Shown piece by piece: positions 9,322 through 21,700 of a stretch of 64,000 bases of DNA. The translations under genes and the position numbers were made by a program. The notes below the pieces were generated by a model, which saw only the letters and a program-made list of their open reading frames with translations, was not told the origin of the DNA and ran no database searches. Each line of letters begins with the position of its first letter. Positions within the stretch are counted from its first letter, which is position 1. The stretch comes from Owenia fusiformis (lineage: Eukaryota; Annelida; Polychaeta; Sabellida; Oweniidae): NCBI GenBank assembly GCA_903813345.2, contig CAIIXF020000001.1, forward strand, positions 6,327,098 through 6,391,097. The letters run 5' to 3'.

Positions 9322-12204
9322 ATGTGTAGGACGTACAGGGTATCCCAGATTTTGAAAAATGGAGTATTGTCTCTCTTTAACTAGCCTTGCTTCGGTCGTA
9401 AGCTAAAGACTCGAGTAAAACTAGCCTATCTCTAAGTTCTAGGCTTGTGCACATAAAGTAGGGACCTGTTATTTTCAAATCGACCAGTATTTCAATATAG
9501 CCTATGGAAAGGGTTTGGTTTACTCACTTCGAGAATCGAGAGCCATGTTAGATTTTGAAACTTATAGCTCTCCAACGGAGAAATGGACAGCTGAATAATA
9601 GTGACCTTTGAAACACGAATTAAGTTGATCACCGGCTTACTTTTGTTCTCTAACCAATACTATGTCATACATCATTATCATCCTTCCGTATCAAGACTTG
9701 TAATTGTTAGTCGAGTGAATGTCTTTCCTGCCAAATTCCAATATGGCGTTTTCTGCTCCGACATTTTTCGTAAATCTCCGGAGGTTGTCCGAGTCTAACT
9801 CGTTCTTAAAATTCATTTCGTTCGTTGCGTATCTTGCTCCTAGCAAACCGCCATATCGGAAATGGGTTGAAAAAAACATTCACTCAATGAACAATTAACA
9901 AGTCTTGATCGAAAAAGAAGAATTTCAGTGCTCCAATACTTGCACGGATTGATGATGGTACTGATGTAAGACACAGTTAGAGACCAAAAGTAAGCTGCCA
10001 ATCTCATCATTCATGTTTTAAAAGTCACTATTATTCAGCTGTCCAAGTGCACTGTGGGAAAGCTATTGTATCAAAATCCACATACATCTGTAGCTCTGGC
10101 TGGAAGTAATGTTTGGCTGGAAGTAATGTTTGTATAATGTTTTAGGGGAGGGGTCAAAATATGAGTGTTCATATGGAAAGGGATGTTTTAGTGGATTTTG
10201 AGTGGGAAAGAAACGTGAAAACAAATTCAGAAGCCACGTGCAGACATTCATGAAGCCTCCCCATGCATCGTGACCTTTATAAACATTACTTTGTGCATTG
10301 TAGTTTTAATTATGGTTCTGCGTGATGCCTTTAAGCATGGGCATTCAACTACTCTAGTTGAATGGCCAAATTTTTTTCCGCGCAAGCTCAGAATGTTTTT
10401 TTCTCAGAATGCCCAACTACTCTAGTTGAATGCCCATGCTTTGAGTTATGTTATTTTGTGAAACGTTATTAGAATAAATCTATAAAACTTAAAACCCCTT
10501 TTAAAACAAACATTTCATGGCGTTCTGAGCATCCCCATATTTCTTCAATTTGACTCAAAGTGACATTTTAGCAATGTAGTAAACTTGAAAAAATGACGCT
10601 ATTTGGATATATCTTCTACTACATAACATTTCAACACTGTTTTCTTTTTCAGAAGTTACTCATTTATTATTGCAGAGAAAAGATTCATATAAAGTTTAAC
10701 CACTTTGGTTTATACTGTTTTATTGTAGTCTTACCCAATGTTATCAAAGTGTCATATGTGAAACATTTTTATTTAATTTCCAAAAGTGGTTTTTGAAGGA
10801 CTTGTGAAAAATCGTGAATTTATTTAAAACTAACTCCTAGAGGTCACACGTATCTTTTAATAAGCAATAATTCATACCAATGCCTAGCATTCATCCTTCA
10901 CCTTTTTTTGCCGAAAAATTAAGAAAATTGGTTCATAACTAAGCGAGAAATAAACTTATCAATGCATGAAAATGGTTATATAGGGAAAATGCATTTCAAA
11001 ATTTTAGTTCTCATAGAAACCAATGGTACAATGATATATTAAACGTAATATATTCTTCCTTTTAACCTGGTTAGACAATCAACATTGCTTTATTTTTGAA
11101 GTTTAGCACATTTAGAAAAGATTGACAGAGAAAAATAAAATCTTGAATTTTTTAAAAAACTTTTGCCACCTGAGTGAGTCATGATGACATCACTTAGGTT
11201 GCAAAATATTTTTGATATGCTAAAACATTGAAGTGGCACATTAGTTATGGCATTTTATTATTCAAATAGTAAGTACTTTGTCCAATCTTTGCATTGGTGT
11301 TAAAAAGATAATCTTTTTTGAAATGTATGGCAGAATGTGTGATGATTAAAAACTTTCAAAGTTTTTTTGAAAAATGGCGGGAAATTTGAATATTTGAGAA
11401 ATGAAAAGCTGACAACTCTTTTTTCTATTTTTTTTCAAAAATCTCTAAAATAACTTTTATTAAAGTCATGACAACTTGAAAATGAATGATAAAAACATAT
11501 TTTTCAAACTTTACACAGGGACTTTAAATATGAAGAAAACATATATTATTTTAAATGAGAAATGTTACATTTGTTATCAGAGTATAGCCATGGTAAAATA
11601 TACTACTGTCTTGAATCATTTGCTTTACTATACCTGTATTTTCTGACATTCCTTTTTACCCTGGGGTAGAGTTTAGTTCTGAACCAACCTCTGAATTATT
11701 CAAACAATTTTACATTCTGCAGCACCACTCCGACCAGGGATGGCCATCACAGATAGGTCATGAATCAGTTCAAATCCACCATGCCAACATCTCACCCAAC
11801 AAGCAAAAACGCATTTCAATAATGTTTTAATGTTAATTTATCCTGAATCAACAATATCAACCTCAAGTCATCTCAACTATAAGTCAACTCAAGCCACTAT
11901 CACGATATCACTCAATCCTGGAAAAATCAACTCAGTAAAAATTTACTCCAGTAAAACTCAATCTAGTAAAATTCAACCCCCATATTTTATTTATACATCA
12001 GGTTTGGAAATATACTTTTAGTAGGAAATGAAAAAAAAATATAATTTTGCCCTTTAATGACAAATTTTGAAAACTATTAATAACAAGATGTATTGAATCT
12101 TCAGAACTCTGCTCCATATTTTTAGTTGTCATTTATCAAAACCAGTTTGATAAAATGCCTCTCAAAAAATAATTTAAGATAATTCTATGCAGCTGTGGAT
12201 AATG
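9322..12204. other. Intergenic, AT-rich
   Basis: No gene recognised. It holds a small fold-back at 10332-10442 and a short palindrome near 11166-11212. Confidence 0.5.
10332..10442. repeat. Small fold-back, ~19 bp arms
   Basis: Begins aagcatgggcattcaacta and ends with its reverse complement. The motif actactctagttgaatg also occurs twice in direct orientation inside. Confidence 0.75.
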
Positions 12205-12206
12205 TA

Positions 12207-13307
12207 CAGGGTGGTCCAAAAAAATTGGAACATTTGATAATTGAACTCAAAATCGTTATTTTTTCTCTGAAATGCACCAACATTTCACTGAGGATAGTTC
12301 AGTCACTTATCTCTCTGATGTAAAGTTTATAGGTGCAAACCACAAAGTTAATGCATTAAACCAGTCAATGTTTGATATGACCCCCTTTTCTTAAATATAC
12401 ACTTGTCAATTTCGCAGCTACTTTTTCAAGTATCCTTTATTTCAAAGCTTTAATGAACATCTTGATTGCTATACACATTTTATAAAATCATGAGGTATTA
12501 AAATCTATGGTTTACTGGAAAACTACTGTGTTACTAGTATTGTCAACTTAAGAATACCCCAAATCATTATTTTTATTTAAGAGAAGGAAAGAAAGAACAT
12601 GTCAGAGGTGAGTGATTGCATAACCCGCACACAGCTACTAAACTGACAAAATTATTGTTTCCACTTTTCAGTAGAGGGGAAACTGACTAGTTATTTACAA
12701 GGCTTTACTAAAGACCATCTCTAAGCACACATAATATAATATAATATATATCATTTGGGTTCTGGGAAACTCCTTTATGATATTGATATACATATATTGA
12801 TATATTCAATGAATATTATTCATATTAGAACAAGAAGGGGGGGGGGTTCATTTACCATTCAAAACAGACTGCCCTGGCCTCTTTCTGGAGAATATTCAAT
12901 CAGTAAGATATCCAACAATAGCCATCAAAATATGCTTGATACCCTTCAATTTTTGTAAAAAAAATGTTGAATATGTTCATATATTTGATCTTCCAAGGCA
13001 AACATATAAGTAGTTTGTTCAAGCTGAATTTCTTATTAAGATGGCTTGGACAAAATCAAATGAACAGCAAAGTGAATGAATCATTTCAAAACTGAGTCGC
13101 AGGCTTCAACTTGTAATTCAGGAGAAAAAGGGTCATATCAAACATTCTCTAGTTTAATGCATTAACTTTGTTGTTTGCACCTATAAACTTTACATCAGAT
13201 AAATAAGTGATTGAACAATACTCACTAAAATTTTGGTGCATTTTAGAGAAAAAATAATGATTTTGAGTTCAATTATCAAACGTTCCAATTTTTTTTGGAC
13301 CACCCTG
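12207..13307. mobile_element. Non-autonomous Tc1/mariner-type element, ~190 bp inverted ends, TA target
   Basis: Ends are cagggtggtccaaaaaaat and its inverse, flanked on both sides by TA (12205-12206, 13308-13309). The arms reach inward ~190 bp to ~12395 and from ~13118. The CAGGGTGG-type ends and TA duplication match the IS630/Tc1/mariner group. No transposase frame is present, so it must depend on a partner in trans. It includes a G run at 12838-12846. Confidence 0.8.
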
Positions 13308-13309
13308 TA

Positions 13310-15347
13310 TAATCTAAAAAGTGAAATCATGTACACATAATTTATGATGATATGATTATGGCCTTATAAAATGCCTTGCAATCACTGCTTATGCATCAAA
13401 GTCTATGCGAACTATTTATATGGTATGAACTTCTACCTTTGACAAAATGGCTACACAGGTACATGTAAGTTACCATTGAATTTTATTTTCCCAAATATTA
13501 TTGTATAAATACTTATTTATTGTTTGGTTTTGGCCTTGTTGTGTCACAGATATCAGACCATTATAAGTTATTGAATAATTTGAAGTGCAATACAGGATAT
13601 ATTCTGCTCGAGAAATTCTGTATTGGAACGAGACGAAGGCGCTTCAAATCATTAAATAACATTTTTATTGTGTGACCCTCTGTATTGCTACTGCTATGTC
13701 CCCTCCGTACCAATATTTTCTGTATTGCGACGGAGATGATCAACAGGGACAATCTCAGGAGCAATACAGTTTGGTACAGCACAAGAACTGACCAATCAGG
13801 GGGCTTCATTTTACAGATCATACGATGGACCTGTGTATTAAAAGATTTTTGTGTCCTAATGGAGAAATTTTAAGTTGTTATTCTCCCAAAGGATCACTTT
13901 CTCATATACAAGATGAAAGAAGGTTGGATTTTAAGATCACTTTCCCCTACATGGAAGATTGGATTTTACAATCCAGCTATCCCTTGCTCTGAAGTCTTGT
14001 TAGATACATGTATTACATAATATAGATGAAGATAGGGCAAAACCTAATGTAAGGCTTGAAAATCCATAGGACAAACTCTGAATACAATTATATATTGGAT
14101 AGATTTTTAATATTTTGTGGCATTTTTAAATGTTCTTAAAATATCCTTTCATTCATCTCTAACTTTAATCAATACATGAGTATAAAAGGGAATGCAAAGG
14201 ATAAGAGTGTTAAAGGTTAGCAAACAATACAAATGGCATGTTCCTAACAATTACCTTAAAACATCTGAGAGAGCAAATCAACATTTTTTTTATCTCAAGA
14301 ACACCAATTTAACTTATTATGACACATACATGTATGGTACACTTTCATGGTCAATGTTTTCCCTTTTCATTTGAGTTTTCATTTATTAACAATGCATCTG
14401 TATTCTGAATGGCCACAGAATGATAATAGAATACCTTATAATACTATATGTGAAGGTCTATTTGATTTTTGAGTTACTTATCAAGAAAGAAATTGTTTAA
14501 AAACTGCCACAGGCTCATATATATTTATATATATATCTATAAAAATGTATACATGAACTTAGTTCCGTGTCTATAGATATGATTATGACGGAGAGGCATT
14601 GACTTCAGAGAACTAAAAGGGTAAATAGGTCAAAAAGAATATTTGTTCAAATTGTGTCCTTGTTGAGATGTTAGTCACCTTTTCTTAACAAATTTGTTCT
14701 CATCAACATTCTACTAGCATTTCTTTAAAGATTGTGTGAAAAACAAATCATTGAAATCCATTGAAAATATTCATTGCTCACAAACATAAATGTATTGACA
14801 TTTGGCAGTTTATTGATAACCTTTATAATCAAATGTATGAAAAGAACAAATATTGTTTGTACATTGGTCAAAAAGTTGTTGGTTGAGAAATTATTGTGTC
14901 AATCTGGTTTGTAAGATCCAATCAAATACTATATGCTGACTGTTAGGATAAATTTGTTTAATTCCTTCGTTGTCAAACATATCTATGTAATAGTGTGTAT
15001 TAGAGCATCTTACTTCAAATAAGAATGGTAAGTGTATATCACCTTAAATAGAACCTGATATGCCTGTTGGAAAGGAAATGGCTTGAAGGAAATTGGCCTT
15101 ACCTTGAACAGAAGATTCAATATGCCATGTACAAAGTCAGCTTTGTTTCATTCAATCTCATATTTGATCATTCAATGTCATATTTGAATTATACGTAAAA
15201 GGTTCGTTTTGAGAGTACTGCATATTGCAAGGTAAGATATTAAGAGGGAATAATTCATTTTTTGAAAATAGTTGTTTTATTTATTATACTAAGATATTTA
15301 TATTTCATGTCTGTGGTAAACTCAATCAACGTTTTTCTCTATTTCAG
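13310..15347. other. Upstream flank of HMGCS, expected to hold promoter and 5' UTR exon
   Basis: A non-coding 5' exon must exist because the ATG follows an acceptor, but no site could be chosen. A CCAAT-type motif (gaccaatcag, ~13788) and another CCAAT near 13707 lie here; NF-Y sites are common in sterol-regulated promoters. No sterol regulatory element was recognised. Confidence 0.35.
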
Positions 15348-15792
15348 ATGCCGAGTCCCAACCACTTAGAGAGGGATGGCTGGCCCCATGATGTTGGTAT
15401 CATTGCCCTGGAGGTCTACTTTCCTTCTCAGTATGTCAGCCAGAGTGCACTCGAGCAATTTGATGGAGTATCAACAGGGAAATATACGATTGGGCTCGGC
15501 CAAACAAATATGGGCTTTTGCACTGATCGAGAGGATATCAACTCTTTGAGTTTAACAGTTGTTCAAAGGCTTCTTGAAAGGAATAATGTGGACTATAAAG
15601 ATATAGGACGCCTGGAAGTGGGCACTGAGACCATCATTGACAAGTCTAAGAGTGTCAAGACATGTCTTATGCAGCTATTTGAGGACAGTGGCAATAGTAA
15701 TATTGAAGGAATTGACACAACTAATGCCTGCTATGGGGGCACTGCAGCTCTCTTTAATGCATTCAACTGGGTCGAGTCAAGCTCATGGGATG
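15348..15792 (+). CDS. HMGCS1: HMGCS coding exon 1
   Basis: Codes for residues 1-148 and the first base of codon 149. The ATG comes directly after acceptor tttttctctatttcag, so one or more non-coding 5' exons must lie upstream. The exon contains both Glu94 and Cys128 of the active site. It ends TGG-GAT-G before donor gtaatatt. Confidence 0.93.
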
Positions 15793-18700
15793 GTAATATT
15801 TAATATTATTTTCTAATAATTTAATCTAAAGGGCAACCAATGTCAGCCTAAACTTCTTAGAATGCATTTTATTTTATCTTCATTTTATAATCACTTGTTG
15901 GACCATCTTGTAGTCTTGCATACTTCAGCAATTTATGAGAATTAAAGATTAAAATAATTGACCCTGACATCACCAAGTTTTGAGCTAATTCTATTATGGC
16001 ATGTGTATTTCAGGTCGGTATGCCTTGGTTGTGACTGGAGACATTGCTGTGTATGCATCAGGAAGTGCCAGACCTACTGGTGGGGCAGGTGCCATTGCAA
16101 TGCTCGTTGGGCCCAATGCCCCAATTGTTCTGGAGAGAGGTAATGTATACACCTCTTCTGGTTATATACTAATGAGAAGGATGAAGAGTGTTAGAGAGTA
16201 ACTATTTTACAGTTTTTGCTCTCATCATTTCATGCCATCTCTCCCTATTTTTTAAAAGGTCCAACATTTCTGACCTTATTTCAGGTTTTTTTAAGGTTTA
16301 ACCTTTTCTGACACCAAATCAAAAACAGGATGTTCTTTTTCAATTCATTAATGAATTTGAATTTAAATCTTCAATGATGCTTGATATCTCAATTCTTTTT
16401 TCAGAATATAAGTTCAGAATAAGTAAGATTACATGTACTTCCAATATTTTACATTCCTTATATATCCCATCTTATTCTTTAAGGGATTTTCCCTATAGGT
16501 TTACAAATTAATAATATTTAATATTTAAGTGTCCTTTTTTTGATAAATGGACATATGAATAAAATCTTGTATATGTGTAGTATGATGCAACATTTTGGCT
16601 AATCTCCTTTCAAAGATCATAAGTTTAAGTAGGTATGGTATTAATGTTTACAATGTGTTGACAATCCCATTCATGTACATGTACATTTTCATATAACAAA
16701 AATTCTAGGCTATTAAAAAACAAAAATTTCTATCTATTTGTAGTACAATCACAAACATTTACATTTATTACCTCATTGTGGACATGATAAATTTATCATT
16801 TTCTCAGGACATTATTGTGTTAATAATTCACTGTAGACAAATTGCTGTTATAACCTAGCTCTCGGAAAGATGCAAGTTCAGAAACCAAGCAGTTCTATAT
16901 TTATCTTTGACAGCTTTAAATATTTTTTCATTGCCTTAATGCCAACTTTACAAGTGTAAAGTCTATTAGTTCAATAGCAAAGCAAATGACAAGGTCTAAA
17001 TTAATGATGTCATTGCTCCTCACTGTCACATGAAACTCTTGTAATACTGTAAATTGCTTTAATTTGTTGGCTGTTTTCATTTGGCGTATTGATAAAAAAT
17101 GTCAAATTGAATTTCCAATTTTTTGAAAAAAAGTGGGGATTTTCATCTAGTGACTTTTCCATGTGTTACCTTGCACAATAAAACTTTTGTGAAAATCTGA
17201 ACAAACAAGGATAAATGTGGATTTTAAACTATTTCTAAGATCTACAGAGTCACTGCTGGTTCAGACAAAACAATCGGATACCAGTGGTGAGCTGTGGAGT
17301 TATACAATTGATTATGATCGGTATGGCAAATGAGGTCGAAGTAACTACAAAAGTTATGATCAGGAGCTGAAAGAGAAAATAAGAAATCACTCAGTGGCAG
17401 ACATTTAAAAGTTCAAGATTTGCCCATCTGCCAAATTAAAAGACATTTACAGTAATGCAATACACTTTAATCATCATGAATACATAATACACTTCAAGGC
17501 AGATCAAGTTATCATTGGTAAGGAACTAATGACAATTAAAATTAGGGAATTGAAATATCGTAAGCTTTTTCCTTCAATTCCCAGTTAAAAATCTCAAAAA
17601 TGAGGTAGACTAAAATCAGGAATCTCCATTAGATCAGGTCCAGGCCTGTCAACTAGGGAGCATCTAACATAAGTGACTGACAAATGTTTAACACCTTTGT
17701 TCAAATTTTGGACACCTTGGTCCAAACCTGAACACCTTGGCCACATTTTCATCACCTTGGTTCAAATTTTATTTCATATAACCAAACTGTGGACACCTCA
17801 AAATTTCTCTCGTTTTCTGTCAACGGGGGGGGGGGGGCGTTCGGTTTTGTGCTGTATCAGTGATCATTTTTTGGAAGTTTTTCCACAGGAATATTTTTTG
17901 CTTTACAATAATCAGGTAAAATATGTATTTGCATGACATATTCTGTCATGCAAAAAAACTTGCGTAACTTGCGTCATGCGTAACTTGCAAAAATGCAAAA
18001 ATCAACAAGCCACATAAAACATTGTCTCCCAAAGATAGGTGTAGCAACTCCATTTAATTAACCTTCATTTAATGTACGTGAATCAGGTAGATTAATTATA
18101 GGATAGTTTTTTGTTATTGAGAGTTGTTTGTTTGTAATTAAAGAAGAAACTTCCATATCATGTTGATGTGATGAAATGTATATGAGCATGTTGACATGTG
18201 TCATCAGAATACCCTAGATGCACGTTGAATGCTGTTCAAAGTACAATTGAAATACATCCAAAGTCCATCAACCTAGAAAGTTGTAGGAGGAAAGATTGCA
18301 AGCTTGCAGAATTTAAACAGTTTGATAACCTATTACATGTAGTTAGAATTCATTAGTCATGTACTTGTTAAGTGCACAGTTAGTGGTAGTACTGGCAACT
18401 GGTAATCGAGTGCTCTCAAATGAATACTTGTCACAGCTGATAGCATACAAGTTATGCTGACACAACTTTTTTACTGAGTTCAATGATAATTTATCTTCTT
18501 AACTGTAAACATCTGAACATGATCATGATGAACTTAATTAAGAAGAATCACTGGTGGTTATTGAAAGGTCACAATGTTGAACATTGTAGCTGATGTAATC
18601 AAGAATTGATTCTTTGTTCTTTATTTTTGTTACAAAGTCAACTTTGAAATACTTGACTTTTTAACATGGATAAGAATACAATCAATCAAAAATGAGTTTC

Positions 18701-21700
18701 CCCTTACCCCCCCCCCCCCCCCATCAGAGGGGTATTTATGTATGAGAAATAAAACCTGAGTGGTTCCATACGAGACCCTTGTGTGAGACATGCATCCCCT
18801 TCATATTTGATGCCTAGCAGCATGAACACATTTATAAACAATGTAAGGAACTACTGACATTGGAGAAGACACAATTGAGTAAAGGTTGAAATTCTTAAGT
18901 TACATAGAATAGTCCTAAAAGTGAAAAGATATCTTTACAAGTAAATCCATTCTGTAAAAAAAAATTGCAAGGAAAAAGTAGAGCTGCAAACAGGAATTTA
19001 TTATAAGACCCTTACAAACACTCGAGTTTTCACATAATGAAAAGACAAATTGTTCAAGAAATGGTTTTGAGATCATTTTAGATAAAATTCAGCTAAAATA
19101 CTGGACAATATCTAGAAAGATAACAAAACTAGTTGTTATACTAATTTCTCTAAAGTGTAAGCCATTATTAATGACATTAAACATATTTAAAGTATTGAGA
19201 AAAGTAATATGTTTTCTCCGCCATGAAATTGAAGTTGAAACTTGGTTTAGTATTCCCAGATTTGAAGTACATCAAGAGTCGAGTGAAATCGAATGAGCAA
19301 AAACAAACCTTCAAATATGACGCCATTTAACATTCGACTTTGTTTTGTCATCCAGGCTTTGTAAGATGAGTGTCAAACTTAAAACATAGAAGCAAGAAAA
19401 GAAATCTAAGATTTCTGTTTTTCTTGCAAAAAGAGATATTATTTGCTCCAAGTCAGTTATTTTTTTAACCCATTGTTTACAACTCATTTGTTTACTTCAG
19501 TCGTTGTTTGCAAGTTGGTTTTTTACTTTAGCCATTGTACGCAATTCACTAATTTACTCTACCCATTGTTTACAAATCTCGTTTTTATTTCCGTCATTGT
19601 TTGTAAGTTGGTTATTTTTTACCCATTGTTTACAACTCATTTGTTTACTTCAGTTGTTGTTTGAAAGTTGGTTGTTTACTTTGACAATTGTACCACTTCA
19701 CTTGTTTGATGTACCCATCTTTTTAAGTCAGTTGTTTGCAAGTTGTCATTGTTTGCAAGTCAGTTGCTTACTTTACGTATTGTTTGCTTTATGCAACATT
19801 AACCACATATTTTACAGCAATTCTTTTTCTATGAATTCTTACATTTGAAAATGAATTTATAAAATATTGAGTTTCCATGTGTGTTGAAATTTTGCTCATT
19901 TCCATATGATGACATTAAAACCTATCTATGGTTGAACATTCCTAGAACCAAGTAAAGGGTGTTAAGGGGTGCTTAAATGATGTACATTATGACTATCAAG
20001 GGCTTAGAAAACAATAAAAATTAGTTTTTTTACATACTGTATTAAAGTAGTAATAAGGACTGCCGAGTCATATCTAACGATCCTGGGCCTATCGTAAAAT
20101 GAAAGCTTTGAATGTGTTATAGCATTTAAATCTTTCAATATTGTTCTGGTTGAGGGGTTTTACTGTGTATCAACTGGTTCTCTTGTGATATCACTGTTCA
20201 ACGTTATCCCTCAAATGACATTTTTGATATTCTGGCAAAATATTGACAGATCCCATATCATTTTTATACATGAGCAGATATTGATATCTTTACGAGTGAG
20301 CGCAGCGAATGAATAAAGATATTGATATTCATGAGTGGATATAATTGATATTTTTGAAAAATTATAGGATTCTCCATTTATCCCATGGGAAATCATAACC
20401 AAGCAAAAAAAATTTGGAAATATTTTTTGGGAATATTGAAAGATTTTGAGCAATATTAAAATATTGTTGAAAAATTAAAAACATTTTTTGAGAAAAAAAC
20501 AAAACCAACGAATATCATTTTTGAAACCATTGAATATCACTTTTTAAGAAGTGATAATTGATGGTTTGGGGATTTTTTGCTAAAATATGATATCTTGATC
20601 CACATATCTTCACATGATATTCGATCAATATCCTTGCAACCATGGGATAAATAAGTATTTATCCCATGATACTACCACTTCCAGGTGAATAACACCTGAG
20701 AATATTTTTGGTATTGAAAGGAAATCCTATTCACCTCCCAATCCCGCTGACGAAAATTGTATTCACCCCCACAATGTTTTTCCAAACAAAGTATGCTATT
20801 ACGTTCAGTTGGCGTTCAGTTTTCCAAACAAAATTAAAATTGAAAATAGAGATTTTGAAACGTAAGAGGTACATGTATGAAGATTGTAAGCCTAATAAAC
20901 AAAGATGAATTGTAATTTCATCATCATGCTCTGTTACGGACAGTCAGAGTCGTAGAGATCTGAGCAACATGCTAATGCCCTGTGATGGACATGTATACGA
21001 CGTATTGTTAATATTTTTATGTTGATGTGTTATTCTATACAATAACATATTTGAAAATGTCATGAAGTTAAGTCATATTTTGTAGACTAAATATATAGTC
21101 TGGTTTTGTTTCATACAAAAATCAGATAATGATTTAATGATAAAAATCTTGTTTACTGGTGGAGATTGAATATGGGTTTTATTCCAAGGGACAATATGAT
21201 ATTTCCCGAGGGCCCTGAGGGCCAAAAGGATATATCATATTGACACTCCAATTAAATAACTTCTATATATAGATATATGAGTCAATACCATTACCTATTT
21301 TGACCAAAAAGCAAACAAAATAGGTGTCTGGGGTCTCATTTTTGAGAACGAGTGGCCTTTTACCTTTGAAAATGGGTTGCTTAAACATTGAGAATATTCA
21401 GAGGGAAAATGAAAAAGCAACTCCCCCTTCTATGAGCTTTAGCTTGCATGATGTATGTTTTTGTTGTTAATTAGGCCATGTATGCCACATAACAGTAGTA
21501 TCCTTCATGTACGCTTGAAGAAAATTTACCAGTTTTCACCCAGAAAAAATGTTGACTCTCCTTTTCTTGAAAATTGTGCTTTTGGATCATTCTTGAGCAT
21601 TATTGGCATATTTCAACGTTATAAATGTGGCCATAAAATTTATATATTTTTATGTCTTGTAGATTTAAATGTCTTCTTTTGTATACTTTAGTTTTAATGA

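Noticed and set aside
19443-19848. Two overlapping plus-strand frames of 73 and 114 codons.
   Set aside because: They follow a degenerate minisatellite and are repetitive in step with it.
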